64,000 nt of DNA, taken from contig JBNMQM010000018.1 of NCBI GenBank assembly GCA_051278195.1, forward strand, positions 6,455-70,454. The letters run 5' to 3'. The stretch is from JAHRVQ01 sp051278195 (GTDB taxonomy: Bacteria > Pseudomonadota > Gammaproteobacteria > Pseudomonadales > Azotimanducaceae). A program made the position numbers and the translations under genes. This document shows positions 8,404 through 18,195 of the stretch, piece after piece; the first letter of the stretch is position 1; each line of letters opens with the position of its first letter. The notes under the pieces are model-generated. The model had not been told where the DNA came from and searched no databases. It was given only the letters and a program-made list of their open reading frames with translations.

Positions 8404-8933
8404 GCGAATCAAGGCCCTTTGCGCTATTACTAGCGATTGCCGAGCGAAGTCAGGCTCTTTCGTTGGATCTTCCGGCTAAAGAGAATGCCCAGACTCATTG
8501 GAATGGGTTGGGGTTCAGTCTACTTGGGCAACAATTTGTAGCGCCCATGGGTGAGATCGCAGAACTCTTGCGTGTGCCATCTGCCACTAGGCTTCCAGGT
8601 GTGAAGCACTTTGTGAATGGTATCGCCAATGTCCGTGGTCGTCTGATGGCGATTTTGGATTTGGCTATCTACTTTGGTGCGCCTTCGAGTGCCGCGCTTC
8701 CGCAGCGGAGAATTTTCGCGATCGAAAACGACGATGCTTACCTGGGCTTTATTGTGGATGAATCGCTCGGCATGCAGCATTTTCCCCAGGAATCGTTTCA
8801 AGAAGAAATTGAAGTGGCTGATATGTTCAAGCCATACGTAAAGGGCGGATATCAAGTCGGCGGTACCGTCTGGCCCATATTGAGCTTGTCCGCACTAGCG
8901 GCGGACGAGAACCTCCAACAGCTGGCGCAATAA
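8400..8933 (+). CDS. pilI: CheW-like adaptor PilI
   Basis: A 177-residue CheW-domain protein that bridges the chemoreceptor PilJ and the kinase ChpA at the inner membrane. The CheW fold covers about residues 30-170. The family Asn-Val-Arg-Gly-Arg-Leu-Met-Ala-Ile-Leu-Asp-Leu stretch at about 80-91 resembles the Asn-Leu-Arg-Gly core of CheW. The start overlaps pilH (ATGA). Gene order pilG-pilH-pilI-pilJ is as in Pseudomonas and supports the name over other CheW paralogues. Confidence 0.92.
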   Translation: MSESRPFALLLAIAERSQALSLDLPAKENAQTHWNGLGFSLLGQQFVAPMGEIAELLRVPSATRLPGVKHFVNGIANVRGRLMAILDLAIYFGAPSSAALPQRRIFAIENDDAYLGFIVDESLGMQHFPQESFQEEIEVADMFKPYVKGGYQVGGTVWPILSLSALAADENLQQLAQ

Positions 8934-8948
8934 ATAAGGAATAGAGTT

Positions 8949-10949
8949 ATGGCTAAATCCAGCGTTGTAGGGAAAACCATGCGAAGGCCGGTGATCCTGA
9001 TCATGAGCGTATTGCTAATCACGCTGATCGCAGCTTTTGCCGGTAACTTCTACCTGGCTCAGCAGAAAGGTGTACAAGGTCAATCGCAATTAGCCGCAGC
9101 CGGGGAGTTGAAAGCGCTTTCCGAGTCGATTGCTAAGAATGCGGTCGCTGCCGCTAACGGGCAACTAGCCGCTTTTCCGATGCTCAGCGATAACAAGTCT
9201 TCCTTTGCGACTCAGCTTGGCTTTTTGCAGCGTAGCGATACTACCGGTGCGGCGAAGAGCGCATTGGCTAGCGTTGCGCCCTTGTGGGCTGTTACTGAAG
9301 AGAGCGTCAATATTCTACTCGCCAATAGAGAGTCTATTGGCTACCTCAAAGACATAACGGGCGATCTCTCGATCAATATGTCCGCTATTCAGCAGGAAAA
9401 TAATCGCGTTGTGGCGGGACTGCTTCGCCTCGGTGTACCACCCAACCAGATCGCATTGGCGCAGCGCCAAAATCTGTTGATTGAGCGCATGTTGAGAAGT
9501 GTCGACAAGATCTCTGAGTTCGGAGCCGCAAAGAACCTGGTCGATAATCTCAAGCGAGATAGTCAGACGTTTGAGGCGGTCCTAAAAGGACTGAAAAGTG
9601 GCGATCGCGATCTATTGCTCACTGCCGTTGGTGACGCCAGCATTCAAGCCAATCTGGCTCAGGCAGAAAGCCTGTTTAGAACTGTGGCCACGCAATTGGG
9701 CGAGATTGAAGCACGTGCAGACAGCATTACCAGTGTTCAGCAGGCTGCAAATACAGTTTTTGTAGGTTCGACAAATTTCCTTGAAGCGCTGACTCGCGTG
9801 AACACAGCATTGAGCGAAACTGATGTGCTTGATATTGCTTCTCCGTTCGTTGGCCTGGTCGCTGCGATGGGTGCTTTTGTGATTATCTTTCTGATCAGTT
9901 TGCTCATTTATCGTCAAGCAAATCAAAATGTTAGTGAAACGGAGGTGCAGAATGAGCAAAACCAGTCAGCAATTTTGCAGCTTCTAGATGAGCTTGCTGA
10001 TCTGGCTGACGGTGACCTTCGAGTTCAGGCGACGGTAACGGAGAGTTTTACGGGTGCGATTGCGGACTCCATTAATTTCTCGATTGACCAGTTGCGATCG
10101 CTGGTTTCTCAGATCAATGAAACCTCGGGTGCGGTATCTACCGCTGCCGACCAGACTCAGAAATCAGTCAACCAATTATCCGAAGCTGCAAAACGACAAG
10201 CAGAGGAGATTTCGCAGGTTTCTGACGCAGTGAACGATATGGCGGTTTCCATTGACCAGGTTTCCTACAATGCGGCCGAGTCCTCTTCGGTGGCTGAGCG
10301 TTCGGTTGAGATCGCCAACAATGGTGCATCTGTTGTGCAAAATACGATTGATGGCATGGATAATATTCGCGGCCAGATTCAAGAAACAGCAAAAAGGATC
10401 AAGCGGCTGGGTGAAAGTTCGCAGGAGATTGGAGACATCGTGTCGTTGATTAACGACATTGCTGACCAGACCAATATTTTGTCCTTGAACGCCGCCATTC
10501 AGGCCTCTATGGCGGGTGATGCCGGTAAAGGGTTTGCGGTTGTTGCGGATGAAGTCCAACGTTTGGCGGAACGGTCCGGTGCTGCAGCCAAACAGATTTC
10601 CGCACTTGTTAAGACAATTCAAAGCGATACCAATGAGGCGGTCACGTCGATGGAGCAAACAACATCTGAAGTCGTGCGCGGTACACGCCTCGCCCAGGAT
10701 GCAGGTGTTGCGCTTGGAGAGATTGAGTCGGTATCGAGTTCTCTCGCAGAAATCATCGAAAACATCTCCGATGCTGCGCGCCAGCAGGCTGCATCTGCCG
10801 GTAAGATTTCAAACACGATGAAAAGTATTGAAGAGATTACATCGCAAACCACAGAAGGCACCCAGGCAACAGTAGTTGCTGTTGGTAATCTGGCAGAAAT
10901 TACGAACGAACTTCGCGCCTCGGTAACTGGCTTCAAGCTGCCAAGTTAG
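8949..10949 (+). CDS. pilJ: Type IV pilus chemoreceptor PilJ
   Basis: A membrane methyl-accepting chemoreceptor (666 residues) that feeds signals, in Pseudomonas proposed to come from pilin and surface contact, to ChpA. One membrane helix spans about residues 15-36 and a second about 297-320, enclosing a periplasmic PilJ-type sensor of about 260 residues. A HAMP-like region follows. The signalling hairpin at about 500-545 reads Asn-Ile-Leu-Ser-Leu-Asn-Ala-Ala-Ile-Gln-Ala-Ser, the PilJ variant with Gln instead of the Glu of enteric receptors. In Pseudomonas pilK, the cognate methyltransferase, comes next. Here chpA follows after 25 bases with no room for pilK. Confidence 0.95.
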   Translation: MAKSSVVGKTMRRPVILIMSVLLITLIAAFAGNFYLAQQKGVQGQSQLAAAGELKALSESIAKNAVAAANGQLAAFPMLSDNKSSFATQLGFLQRSDTTGAAKSALASVAPLWAVTEESVNILLANRESIGYLKDITGDLSINMSAIQQENNRVVAGLLRLGVPPNQIALAQRQNLLIERMLRSVDKISEFGAAKNLVDNLKRDSQTFEAVLKGLKSGDRDLLLTAVGDASIQANLAQAESLFRTVATQLGEIEARADSITSVQQAANTVFVGSTNFLEALTRVNTALSETDVLDIASPFVGLVAAMGAFVIIFLISLLIYRQANQNVSETEVQNEQNQSAILQLLDELADLADGDLRVQATVTESFTGAIADSINFSIDQLRSLVSQINETSGAVSTAADQTQKSVNQLSEAAKRQAEEISQVSDAVNDMAVSIDQVSYNAAESSSVAERSVEIANNGASVVQNTIDGMDNIRGQIQETAKRIKRLGESSQEIGDIVSLINDIADQTNILSLNAAIQASMAGDAGKGFAVVADEVQRLAERSGAAAKQISALVKTIQSDTNEAVTSMEQTTSEVVRGTRLAQDAGVALGEIESVSSSLAEIIENISDAARQQAASAGKISNTMKSIEEITSQTTEGTQATVVAVGNLAEITNELRASVTGFKLPS

Positions 10950-10974
10950 CGCGAAAGACAACGGGCATGAATAA

Positions 10975-13900
10975 ATGAGTGCAGGTCAAGATTTTGTAGC
11001 GCTGGACTGGATCAAGGCGGATATTTCCGAAACCCTTGAGAAGGCCCAGCATTCGTTGGAATCAGTCGCCGAGAAGGGCGACGATGCCAGCAGCATGCGT
11101 GCGTGTTTAACCGCGCTGCACCAGGTTCATGGCACGCTCAAGATGGTCGAGATTGAGGGTCCGGTGCTGGTGGCAGGTGAGATGGAGGCATTGGCCCAGG
11201 CGCTCATGAATAATGACGTACCCGATGTTGGGCATGCTCAGGAACTTCTAATGCAGACCATTCTGCAAATGCCTGCTTATCTGGATCGAATCCAGCGAGA
11301 ACAACAAGACAACCCTCAATTTGTCCGACCGACCGTAAACAATCTTAGGGTTTCCAGGGGGGCAGAAAAGTTAGGCGGAGATGACGAGGCGCCGACCGCA
11401 TCTGTCTTTGTTGACTCGCCCGATAAGGCTGCGATCACGCGATACGCTGAAAGTGATGGCCCAGCAACGATCAAGAAGTTAAGAGTACGTTATCAACAAG
11501 CCCTGTCTGCCTTGCTTAAGAAGCAAAGCCCTAGAGAGAACTTGGGGTTGTTGGCTAAGGTTCTGCAGATGCAGGCGAAGCTTTGCCGTAAGGCGCCCGC
11601 AGGATATTTTGCAGAAGTGATGCTGGCGGCGGTAGAAGGTGTTGCTAATGGTGCCTTGAGGTTAGACGGTGTTCTTGCGGGACAACTGCGAAAATACGAC
11701 TCTTTGCTTAAAGTACTCGCGGAGGGGACGCCTGATTCTCTTGCGCTAATAATTCCCCCGGAATTTGTCAGTCAGTTACGCTTGGTGCTCGAGAAGGCAA
11801 GCAAAGAAACGCCTCGTATCCAGGCTGCCAAGGCGCACTTTACGATTGCTGCGGCGCCGGTTTCTCTAACAGAAAAGGTTGATTTTGGCCCTGACGATGA
11901 CACTGTCGCGGCGGTTTCGAGGATCCTGATTGAAGAGTTGGATGGTGTTACCGATAGGCTCGACCTCTACGTTCGTTCGTCAGCTCGCAAGATAAGTGAT
12001 TTGGCGCAGCTCGTCCCTATGTTGGAACAGATATCCAGCACGTTGTTGGTCGTTGGTAAGGCTGAACACCAAGACAGCATCCTGCGGCAGATTGAGACAA
12101 TCGAGGCAATTGAAAGCAGTGCTGAGCAGCCCAGTGATGATCAACTGCTTGATATCGCGGGTGCACTGTTACAAATCAGTTCTGACCTAAACCGATTGGT
12201 TGGTGATGTTGGCGAAGACGGTGAATCCGACCACTTCGGTGATTTGGATGAAGCACAAGCGGCAGTGATCCGTGAAACGCGAAATGGCCTTGCGCGCAGT
12301 AAAGATGCTGTCATTGAGTACACATCCAATAACTTTGCGAAAGATAAGTTAGAGACACTCGCGGACAACTTACGCAGTCTTGGTAGCGGTCTGTTTATCG
12401 TGAATCAGCAGCGTTGTGCGGATGTCCTCGCAGCGTGTTCTCGCTATGTGGATGAGAAGCTTCTTGGCCGTGATGTCCAGCCGACGCTCGCAGAACTAGA
12501 TGACCTCGCGGATGCTGTGACCAGTATTGACTATTTCCTTGAGCGGTTCCTCGAAAGTACAACGGATCCTTACTGGCAAATGGTGGAAGTTGCGGAAACG
12601 GCAATCGCTAAACTGGGATACTCGGTAACAGAAGACCTACCGGCGACCGTAATTAGCGAAGAAATTACACCGGTAGTGGAAGTCGAAGAAGAGCGAGAAC
12701 AAGAACAAGAAGAACGGCAAGAAGAGGTAGGCGAAGTAGCAGAATTGGTTGCCGTCGATGATCTGGCTGCAGTGGAAGAAGCCAGTGCCGGAGATGCGTC
12801 TGATGCATATTTAGATTCTGCAGCGGACGAACTCACCCGGTCAATAGAGCTGGAAGAATCGAAGGAAGAGGCCGTTGTTGAAGAAGACGACCTAATCGAT
12901 GACGAAATCATCGAAATCTTTATTGAAGAAGCCGAAGAGGTTTTAGAAACCATTCGAGAATATTTACCTCAGTGGCAGTCTGATCTTTCGAATCAAGAAG
13001 CGGCAACAGAAGTTCGTCGTGCTTTTCACACCTTGAAGGGTAGTGGCCGGATGGTAGGTGCCACGGTCGTTGGAGAGCTTGCCTGGGCAATTGAGGATAT
13101 GTTGAACCGTGTTCTGGACAATACGATTGAAGCTTCGCTGCCCTTGATGGAACTCTTGAATGAAGTGGTTGGTAAATTACCCGAGGGTGTTGAAGCCTTC
13201 AGGCTTATGGACCAGGCATCGTTTGAAACTACTGAATACACATCGCGCCTAGAAGCTCTGGTTGCTGGCGACGCACCGGCAATTGAGCCTGATATTGCCG
13301 CAATGCCAACAACGGATGAGCAACCGTCACTAGATGAAGACGTTGCTGTCGAACTAGAGGAGCCAGAAGGCACGGCCGCCGTCGCCAATATAGAAGATGA
13401 CGAGTCTTTCGATCTCGATACCGTCGACATTGAAGTGGAAGAGCCCTCAGCTAATGAAGAGCCCTCAGCGGATAGAGAGCCCTCAGCTAATGAAGAGCCC
13501 TCAGCGGATAGAGAGCCCTCAGCGGAACTTGATGTCGATGCAAAGCCGCTAGTTGATGAACAGCCATCAATAGATGAAGACGTTGCTATCGAACTAGAGG
13601 AACCAGAAGACACGGCTGCCGTCGCCAATATAGAAGATGACGAGTCTTTCGATCTCGATACCGTCGACATTGAAGTGGAAGAGCCCTCAGCGGATAGAGA
13701 GCCCTCAGTGGATGAAGAGCCCTTAGCCGATCAAGAGCCCTCAGCGGAACTTGATGTCGATGCAAAGCCGCTAGTTGATGAACAGCCATCAATAGACGAA
13801 GACGTTGCTGTCGAACTAGAGGAACCAGAAGACACGGCTGCCGTCGCCAATATAGAAGATGACGAGTCTTTCGCTCTCGATACCGTCGACATTGAAGTGG

Positions 13901-16900
13901 AAGAGCCCTCAGCGGATAGAGAGCCCTCAGCGGATAGAGAGCCCTCAGCGGATGACGAGCCCTCAGCGGATGACGAGCTTTCGGCATATGAATCCACCTC
14001 AGCGACTGAGTTGCCGGCAGCTGAACCTGATGATCTTGCGGCAGAGCTGGAATCCTTCTCTGAGTCGGCGAGCAATGCGGCATCAGCGGTAGAGTTTGCC
14101 CTTGAAGATCTAAAAGAAACCGAGCCAGAAGACGGTGTCTTTGAGCTTGACGATCTTGAGCTAGAACCTGAAGTTTCGATGCAGGTAGGCGAGAGTGAGC
14201 TGGACCAGATCTTCCTGGAAGAGGCGGTAGAAAACCTCTTGGCAGTGCAACTGGTGCTGGAGGCCTCAGCTCCCGACGTTGCTCCGGGAGCAGTTGCCGC
14301 TTACCACACGTTAAAAGGTAGTGCTGGCATGGCAGAAGTGCCAGCGGTCGCCATTATTGCAGGACCGATGGAGCATTTACTCGCGGGAATGTTGGGTCGT
14401 TCGCAATCGATGACAGAGGATGTCCGTGAGCTCATGTCGGAGAGCCTCGAGTTGATGCGGAGCGTCACGGGACAATTGTCTGCTTATCGACTCTCATACG
14501 AGCCGGGAGATGTGTTTGCAAACAAGGTTAATGCCTTTACGCCTACTGGGGTATTGGTCCCCGTATTTGATTTCCACAATGTTCGTCATTTGAGTCAGGC
14601 CGAACCAGTCCTTGCTGACTGGCAGTCATCTCGTGTTGCAGAATTAAACACAGAGTTGGAGCAGGTGCTAGAGCAGGCGCGATTGCTCGGGCATGACAGT
14701 ATCGTTGAGCTTTGCCAATCTTTAGCGGATACCTACACGAAACTCGATGGGAAGCCCGATGATGCTTCGATGATGCGACTGTTGTCGGCTCATGAGGCGT
14801 TAGTTCATATGTTTGACCAGCTCGCTTCCAGTCAGGAAATTGAGTCTGCAACCGAGCAAATTGTCGCGCTAGCCGCGCTAGATTTTGTGGCACTTGAGAT
14901 CAGACAGCAAACCATTCGTGCTGCAGATGAGATCACGATGGCGATGGAAGCGTTAGATGTTCATTTGGCCGATATGATTTCGTCAGAGAGCGATGGTTCA
15001 TTACAGCTTATTAAAGATGACATAAGTCGATTGCTGGAGCATCCATCGGCTCAGGCTGAAGTCTTGGTAACCCTTGAGCTAATGCTGCAACTGACCGAAG
15101 TAATTGTTGACCCACAGGACGAGTTTGTCGCACATCTGCTAAGTTGCCGCGCTGGATTGACGAGCCAGTTGTCGGAACAAGCCAATGGTAATGACGTCGC
15201 CCTGGAGCATGACCTGGCGGGTACCTGTCGCAATGCGCTCGCTGCACGACAGAGCGCAGCTCAGGCTATCGGCACGGTCATCGAAAGCGAGGTTGCGGAT
15301 GAAGCGCTAGGCGAAATTCCAGTTAGCAGTGCAGAGGAAGTCACTGCAGCTGACTTGAATCTACAATCACGCGGTTTGCTCCCCGCCGATGATATTGATG
15401 AAGATGTTTTGCCGCTGTTCCTTGAGGAAGCTGAGGAGTTGGCAGAAGCGATTGACGAAAGCATTTTGGTCTGGAGTGGTGACACCAACAACTCTGCGCA
15501 TCTGGATATGTTGTTGCGTCATCTCCATACATTAAAAGGTGGTGCACGCCTTGCGGGCATTAATTCGCTAGGAGAATTTACCCACAATTTCGAAACCTTT
15601 CTGATTGGTGTTCAACAGTCTCCTTCTCAGTTAGACGACAGCTTTTTTGCGTTACTAAACAAACGGCAAGATGAGATTACCCGCCGTGTTGAAGTTTACC
15701 TCAAGCTGATGCGAGGTGAGGCGACCGAAGCCGAACTCGAGTCTATGCGGTATGACATGCCAACATCGGTTGCGGCGCCGTCAGACTCGGATGAGACGCC
15801 TGAAGAGGTGGTTGCTGAGACGATCAGTTCCGCAAGCAAGTCTTTTGCCCTGGAAACCCAAACGCTACCGGAAGACGATATTGATGATGACGTCTTACCG
15901 ATCTTCGTAGAGGAAGCAGAAGAATTACTCGAAGCGATCGACCAATGTATTCTGGACTGGAGTAGCCAGCCGACAGCATCTGAGTTTTATGATGATTTGT
16001 TAAGGCATTTGCACACTCTTAAAGGTGGCGCTCGTCTTGCCGGAATCAATAGTCTTGGGGAGTTCGCCCACAACTTCGAGACCTATTTGATTGGTATTCA
16101 ACAAAATCCTGTGCCCCTAAGCGAAGATTTTTTTGCCGCGTTGAACGTGCAGCAAGATGAGATGGCTCGCCGCGTCGAGGTATATACCAAGATGGCGCAA
16201 GGTGATGTCAGTGAAGCTGAAATTGCGTTGCTGGCCGAAGCGCCAGCGGTCGTGGTCCCCGATACCAATACCGGCGGAGATGGGGTTTCGACGTCTGCTG
16301 TAGGAAAGGTGATTCAAGACGCTCCTCGCGACAAGCCATTAGCCGCCAATAGTAGCCAAGAAATGGTGCGCGTCTCGGCTGAGTTACTTGAAGATTTAAT
16401 CGGTATGTCGGGCGAATCTAATATTACGCGAGGTCGCGTTGAGCAACAGATTCGTGATTTCGGAGAATCTCTCCAAGAAATGGAAGAAACAATTAATCGC
16501 GTTCGAGAACAGGTGCGGCGCTTGGAAATTGAAGCCGAATCCCGTGAAACGGTGTTCCGTCATGCGCGAGAAGAAGGCGAGGGTGACTCAGGGTTCGATG
16601 ATCTGGAAATGGATCGTTACACGATGCTGCAAGAAATTTCCCGCACCTTGAATGAAAGCTCATCTGACATGATGGATTTGAAAGAAACCTTGGCCAACAA
16701 AAGCCGCGATGCTGAGACGCTATTGCACCAGCAGGCGCGTATTGGCACCGAGTTACAGGAAGGCTTGACGAGAACTCGAATGGTGCCTTTCGCGCGTCTT
16801 ATACCGCGCCTCAGAAGAATTGTTCGCCAAGTGAGTACAGAAGTGGGCAAGTCTGTGCGCTTTGATGCATTCAATGTTGAGGGTGAGCTTGATCGAAGCG

Positions 16901-18195
16901 TACTCGAACGTATTGTCGCGCCGCTAGAGCATATGTTAAGAAATGCCGTTGACCACGGTATTGAATCATCCGAAAAGCGACGAGCAAGTAACAAACCTGA
17001 GACTGGTAGAATCAGTCTGCGCCTGTCACGTGAAGGTGGTTATGTGGTGCTGACGATCAGCGATGACGGTGGTGGTATTAACGTCGGTGCTGTTCGAAAG
17101 AAAGCGATTGAGCGCGGTGTGATGACGGAAGATTCGGCGCTGTCAGATCATGAGGTGATGCAGTTCATCATTGATGCGGGCTTCAGCACCGCTGAAAAAC
17201 TCACACAAATATCCGGTCGTGGCGTTGGCATGGACGTTGTGAATAGTGAGATTAAGCAACTTGGCGGTTCGATTACGATCGATTCAACGCTTGGTGTAGG
17301 TTCTGAGTTTACGATCCATGTTCCCTTTACAGTGTCGATCAATCGCGCCTTGTTGGTGGTAGTGCGGGAAGAGGTTTACGCGGTACCTTTGAATACAATT
17401 GAAGGTATTGTTCGAGTGAGCCCCTATGAACTTGAAGCTTATTATCAGCCCGAGGCGCCGATGTTTGAATACGCCGGACAACCTTATCGACTGGTTTATA
17501 TGGGTAAGATGCTTGAGCGTGGTGATGATCCGGCCCTGGAAGGGCTAGTTGCACCATTGCCCGTTATTCTAGCGAGAAGCGGCGACCACTCCGTTGCGCT
17601 GCAAGTAGATCGAGTGATTGGTAGTCGTGAAATTGTTTCTAAGAGTTTAGGTTCACAGTTTAATAATGTTGCGGGTGTCTCTGGTGCAACTGTGATGGGC
17701 GATGGTAGCGTTATCGTGATTCTTGATGTCCTAGCGTTCATTCGGAAATCAGAAGAAAGCATAAGGCCTGAAGCGCTCGAGCAGGCTGCCGAAACTGAGC
17801 AGTTGCATCGAGTGCGAAAGGTCTTAATTGTGGATGACTCTGTCACTGTGAGAAAGGTAACGACGCGTCTGATGGAACGACAGGGTTGGGAGGTGACGAC
17901 GGCAAAGGATGGTCTCGATGCAATGAATCAATTGCAGGATATTTTCCCTGACGTGATGCTGCTGGACATTGAGATGCCGAAGATGGATGGTTTCGAAGTT
18001 CTTAAGAGTGTGCGCCGAGATCCGCGGCTTGGGAAGTTGCCGATCATTATGATTACATCCAGAACTGGTGAGAAGCATAAACAGCAAGCGCTGGAGTTAG
18101 GCGTCAACCAGTATCTCGGCAAGCCATTTCAGGAAGCAAATTTGATCAGCACCATCGATGAAGTGTTAGCAGAAGCAGGATCCAAGCGTGAGTGA
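10975..18195 (+). CDS. chpA: Hybrid chemosensory kinase ChpA (PilL) with multiple Hpt domains
   Basis: A 2406-residue cytoplasmic CheA-type histidine kinase that phosphorylates PilG and PilH. Candidate phospho-transfer histidines are His52 (degenerate His-Gly-Thr-Leu-Lys), His685 and His1111 (His-Thr-Leu-Lys-Gly-Ser), and His1518 and His1680 in two near-identical modules. The kinase core follows from about residue 1800: a charged dimerisation region, then the ATP domain with its N box at 1986-1996 (His-Met-Leu-Arg-Asn-Ala-Val-Asp-His-Gly-Ile) and Gly-Arg-Gly-Val-Gly-Met-Asp. A CheW-like domain lies at about 2115-2250 and a C-terminal receiver at 2281-2400 with acceptor Asp2331. Residues about 781-1007 form a repetitive acidic linker. 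Pseudomonas ChpA has a similar size and plan. The start is the first ATG after pilJ. Confidence 0.95.
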   Translation: MSAGQDFVALDWIKADISETLEKAQHSLESVAEKGDDASSMRACLTALHQVHGTLKMVEIEGPVLVAGEMEALAQALMNNDVPDVGHAQELLMQTILQMPAYLDRIQREQQDNPQFVRPTVNNLRVSRGAEKLGGDDEAPTASVFVDSPDKAAITRYAESDGPATIKKLRVRYQQALSALLKKQSPRENLGLLAKVLQMQAKLCRKAPAGYFAEVMLAAVEGVANGALRLDGVLAGQLRKYDSLLKVLAEGTPDSLALIIPPEFVSQLRLVLEKASKETPRIQAAKAHFTIAAAPVSLTEKVDFGPDDDTVAAVSRILIEELDGVTDRLDLYVRSSARKISDLAQLVPMLEQISSTLLVVGKAEHQDSILRQIETIEAIESSAEQPSDDQLLDIAGALLQISSDLNRLVGDVGEDGESDHFGDLDEAQAAVIRETRNGLARSKDAVIEYTSNNFAKDKLETLADNLRSLGSGLFIVNQQRCADVLAACSRYVDEKLLGRDVQPTLAELDDLADAVTSIDYFLERFLESTTDPYWQMVEVAETAIAKLGYSVTEDLPATVISEEITPVVEVEEEREQEQEERQEEVGEVAELVAVDDLAAVEEASAGDASDAYLDSAADELTRSIELEESKEEAVVEEDDLIDDEIIEIFIEEAEEVLETIREYLPQWQSDLSNQEAATEVRRAFHTLKGSGRMVGATVVGELAWAIEDMLNRVLDNTIEASLPLMELLNEVVGKLPEGVEAFRLMDQASFETTEYTSRLEALVAGDAPAIEPDIAAMPTTDEQPSLDEDVAVELEEPEGTAAVANIEDDESFDLDTVDIEVEEPSANEEPSADREPSANEEPSADREPSAELDVDAKPLVDEQPSIDEDVAIELEEPEDTAAVANIEDDESFDLDTVDIEVEEPSADREPSVDEEPLADQEPSAELDVDAKPLVDEQPSIDEDVAVELEEPEDTAAVANIEDDESFALDTVDIEVEEPSADREPSADREPSADDEPSADDELSAYESTSATELPAAEPDDLAAELESFSESASNAASAVEFALEDLKETEPEDGVFELDDLELEPEVSMQVGESELDQIFLEEAVENLLAVQLVLEASAPDVAPGAVAAYHTLKGSAGMAEVPAVAIIAGPMEHLLAGMLGRSQSMTEDVRELMSESLELMRSVTGQLSAYRLSYEPGDVFANKVNAFTPTGVLVPVFDFHNVRHLSQAEPVLADWQSSRVAELNTELEQVLEQARLLGHDSIVELCQSLADTYTKLDGKPDDASMMRLLSAHEALVHMFDQLASSQEIESATEQIVALAALDFVALEIRQQTIRAADEITMAMEALDVHLADMISSESDGSLQLIKDDISRLLEHPSAQAEVLVTLELMLQLTEVIVDPQDEFVAHLLSCRAGLTSQLSEQANGNDVALEHDLAGTCRNALAARQSAAQAIGTVIESEVADEALGEIPVSSAEEVTAADLNLQSRGLLPADDIDEDVLPLFLEEAEELAEAIDESILVWSGDTNNSAHLDMLLRHLHTLKGGARLAGINSLGEFTHNFETFLIGVQQSPSQLDDSFFALLNKRQDEITRRVEVYLKLMRGEATEAELESMRYDMPTSVAAPSDSDETPEEVVAETISSASKSFALETQTLPEDDIDDDVLPIFVEEAEELLEAIDQCILDWSSQPTASEFYDDLLRHLHTLKGGARLAGINSLGEFAHNFETYLIGIQQNPVPLSEDFFAALNVQQDEMARRVEVYTKMAQGDVSEAEIALLAEAPAVVVPDTNTGGDGVSTSAVGKVIQDAPRDKPLAANSSQEMVRVSAELLEDLIGMSGESNITRGRVEQQIRDFGESLQEMEETINRVREQVRRLEIEAESRETVFRHAREEGEGDSGFDDLEMDRYTMLQEISRTLNESSSDMMDLKETLANKSRDAETLLHQQARIGTELQEGLTRTRMVPFARLIPRLRRIVRQVSTEVGKSVRFDAFNVEGELDRSVLERIVAPLEHMLRNAVDHGIESSEKRRASNKPETGRISLRLSREGGYVVLTISDDGGGINVGAVRKKAIERGVMTEDSALSDHEVMQFIIDAGFSTAEKLTQISGRGVGMDVVNSEIKQLGGSITIDSTLGVGSEFTIHVPFTVSINRALLVVVREEVYAVPLNTIEGIVRVSPYELEAYYQPEAPMFEYAGQPYRLVYMGKMLERGDDPALEGLVAPLPVILARSGDHSVALQVDRVIGSREIVSKSLGSQFNNVAGVSGATVMGDGSVIVILDVLAFIRKSEESIRPEALEQAAETEQLHRVRKVLIVDDSVTVRKVTTRLMERQGWEVTTAKDGLDAMNQLQDIFPDVMLLDIEMPKMDGFEVLKSVRRDPRLGKLPIIMITSRTGEKHKQQALELGVNQYLGKPFQEANLISTIDEVLAEAGSKRE
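13315..13995 (+). repeat. Three tandem acidic repeats inside chpA
   Basis: Three tandem units begin at 13315, 13555 and 13777, giving periods of 240 and 222 bases; the third runs to about 13995. Each encodes Asp-Glu-Gln-Pro-Ser, a Val/Glu-rich block, the core Ala-Ala-Val-Ala-Asn-Ile-Glu-Asp-Asp-Glu-Ser-Phe and a variable number of 18-base sub-repeats. The sub-repeat core is gagccctcagcggataga, encoding Glu-Pro-Ser-Ala-Asp-Arg. Variation in sub-repeat number explains the unequal periods. Units keep the reading frame and are nearly identical at the DNA level, so expansion looks recent. They lie between Hpt modules and probably form a flexible, negatively charged linker. Confidence 0.92.
15385..16240 (+). 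repeat. Tandem duplication of an Hpt module in chpA
   Basis: Two consecutive modules of about 120 residues, one coded from about 15385 and one from about 15868 (483-486 bases apart). They share Asp-Asp-Ile-Asp, Glu-Glu-Ala-Glu-Glu-Leu, the phospho-site block His-Leu-His-Thr-Leu-Lys-Gly-Gly-Ala-Arg-Leu-Ala-Gly-Ile-Asn and a Gln-Asp-Glu-x-x-Arg-Arg-Val-Glu-Val-Tyr end. They are much closer to each other than to the other Hpt modules of the protein, which points to internal duplication. Codon choices differ at many places, so this duplication is older than the acidic repeats upstream. Confidence 0.88.

Noticed and set aside
13430..13980. Short direct repeats resembling a CRISPR array
   Set aside because: The repeats are 18 bases, contiguous, in frame and coding (Glu-Pro-Ser-Ala-Asp-Arg); there are no spacers and no cas genes.
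13026..14075. Long Ser-rich and Arg/Leu-rich open frames antisense to chpA
   Set aside because: They mirror the acidic repeats of chpA on the other strand, have composition set by that repeat, and have no ribosome site or known domain.
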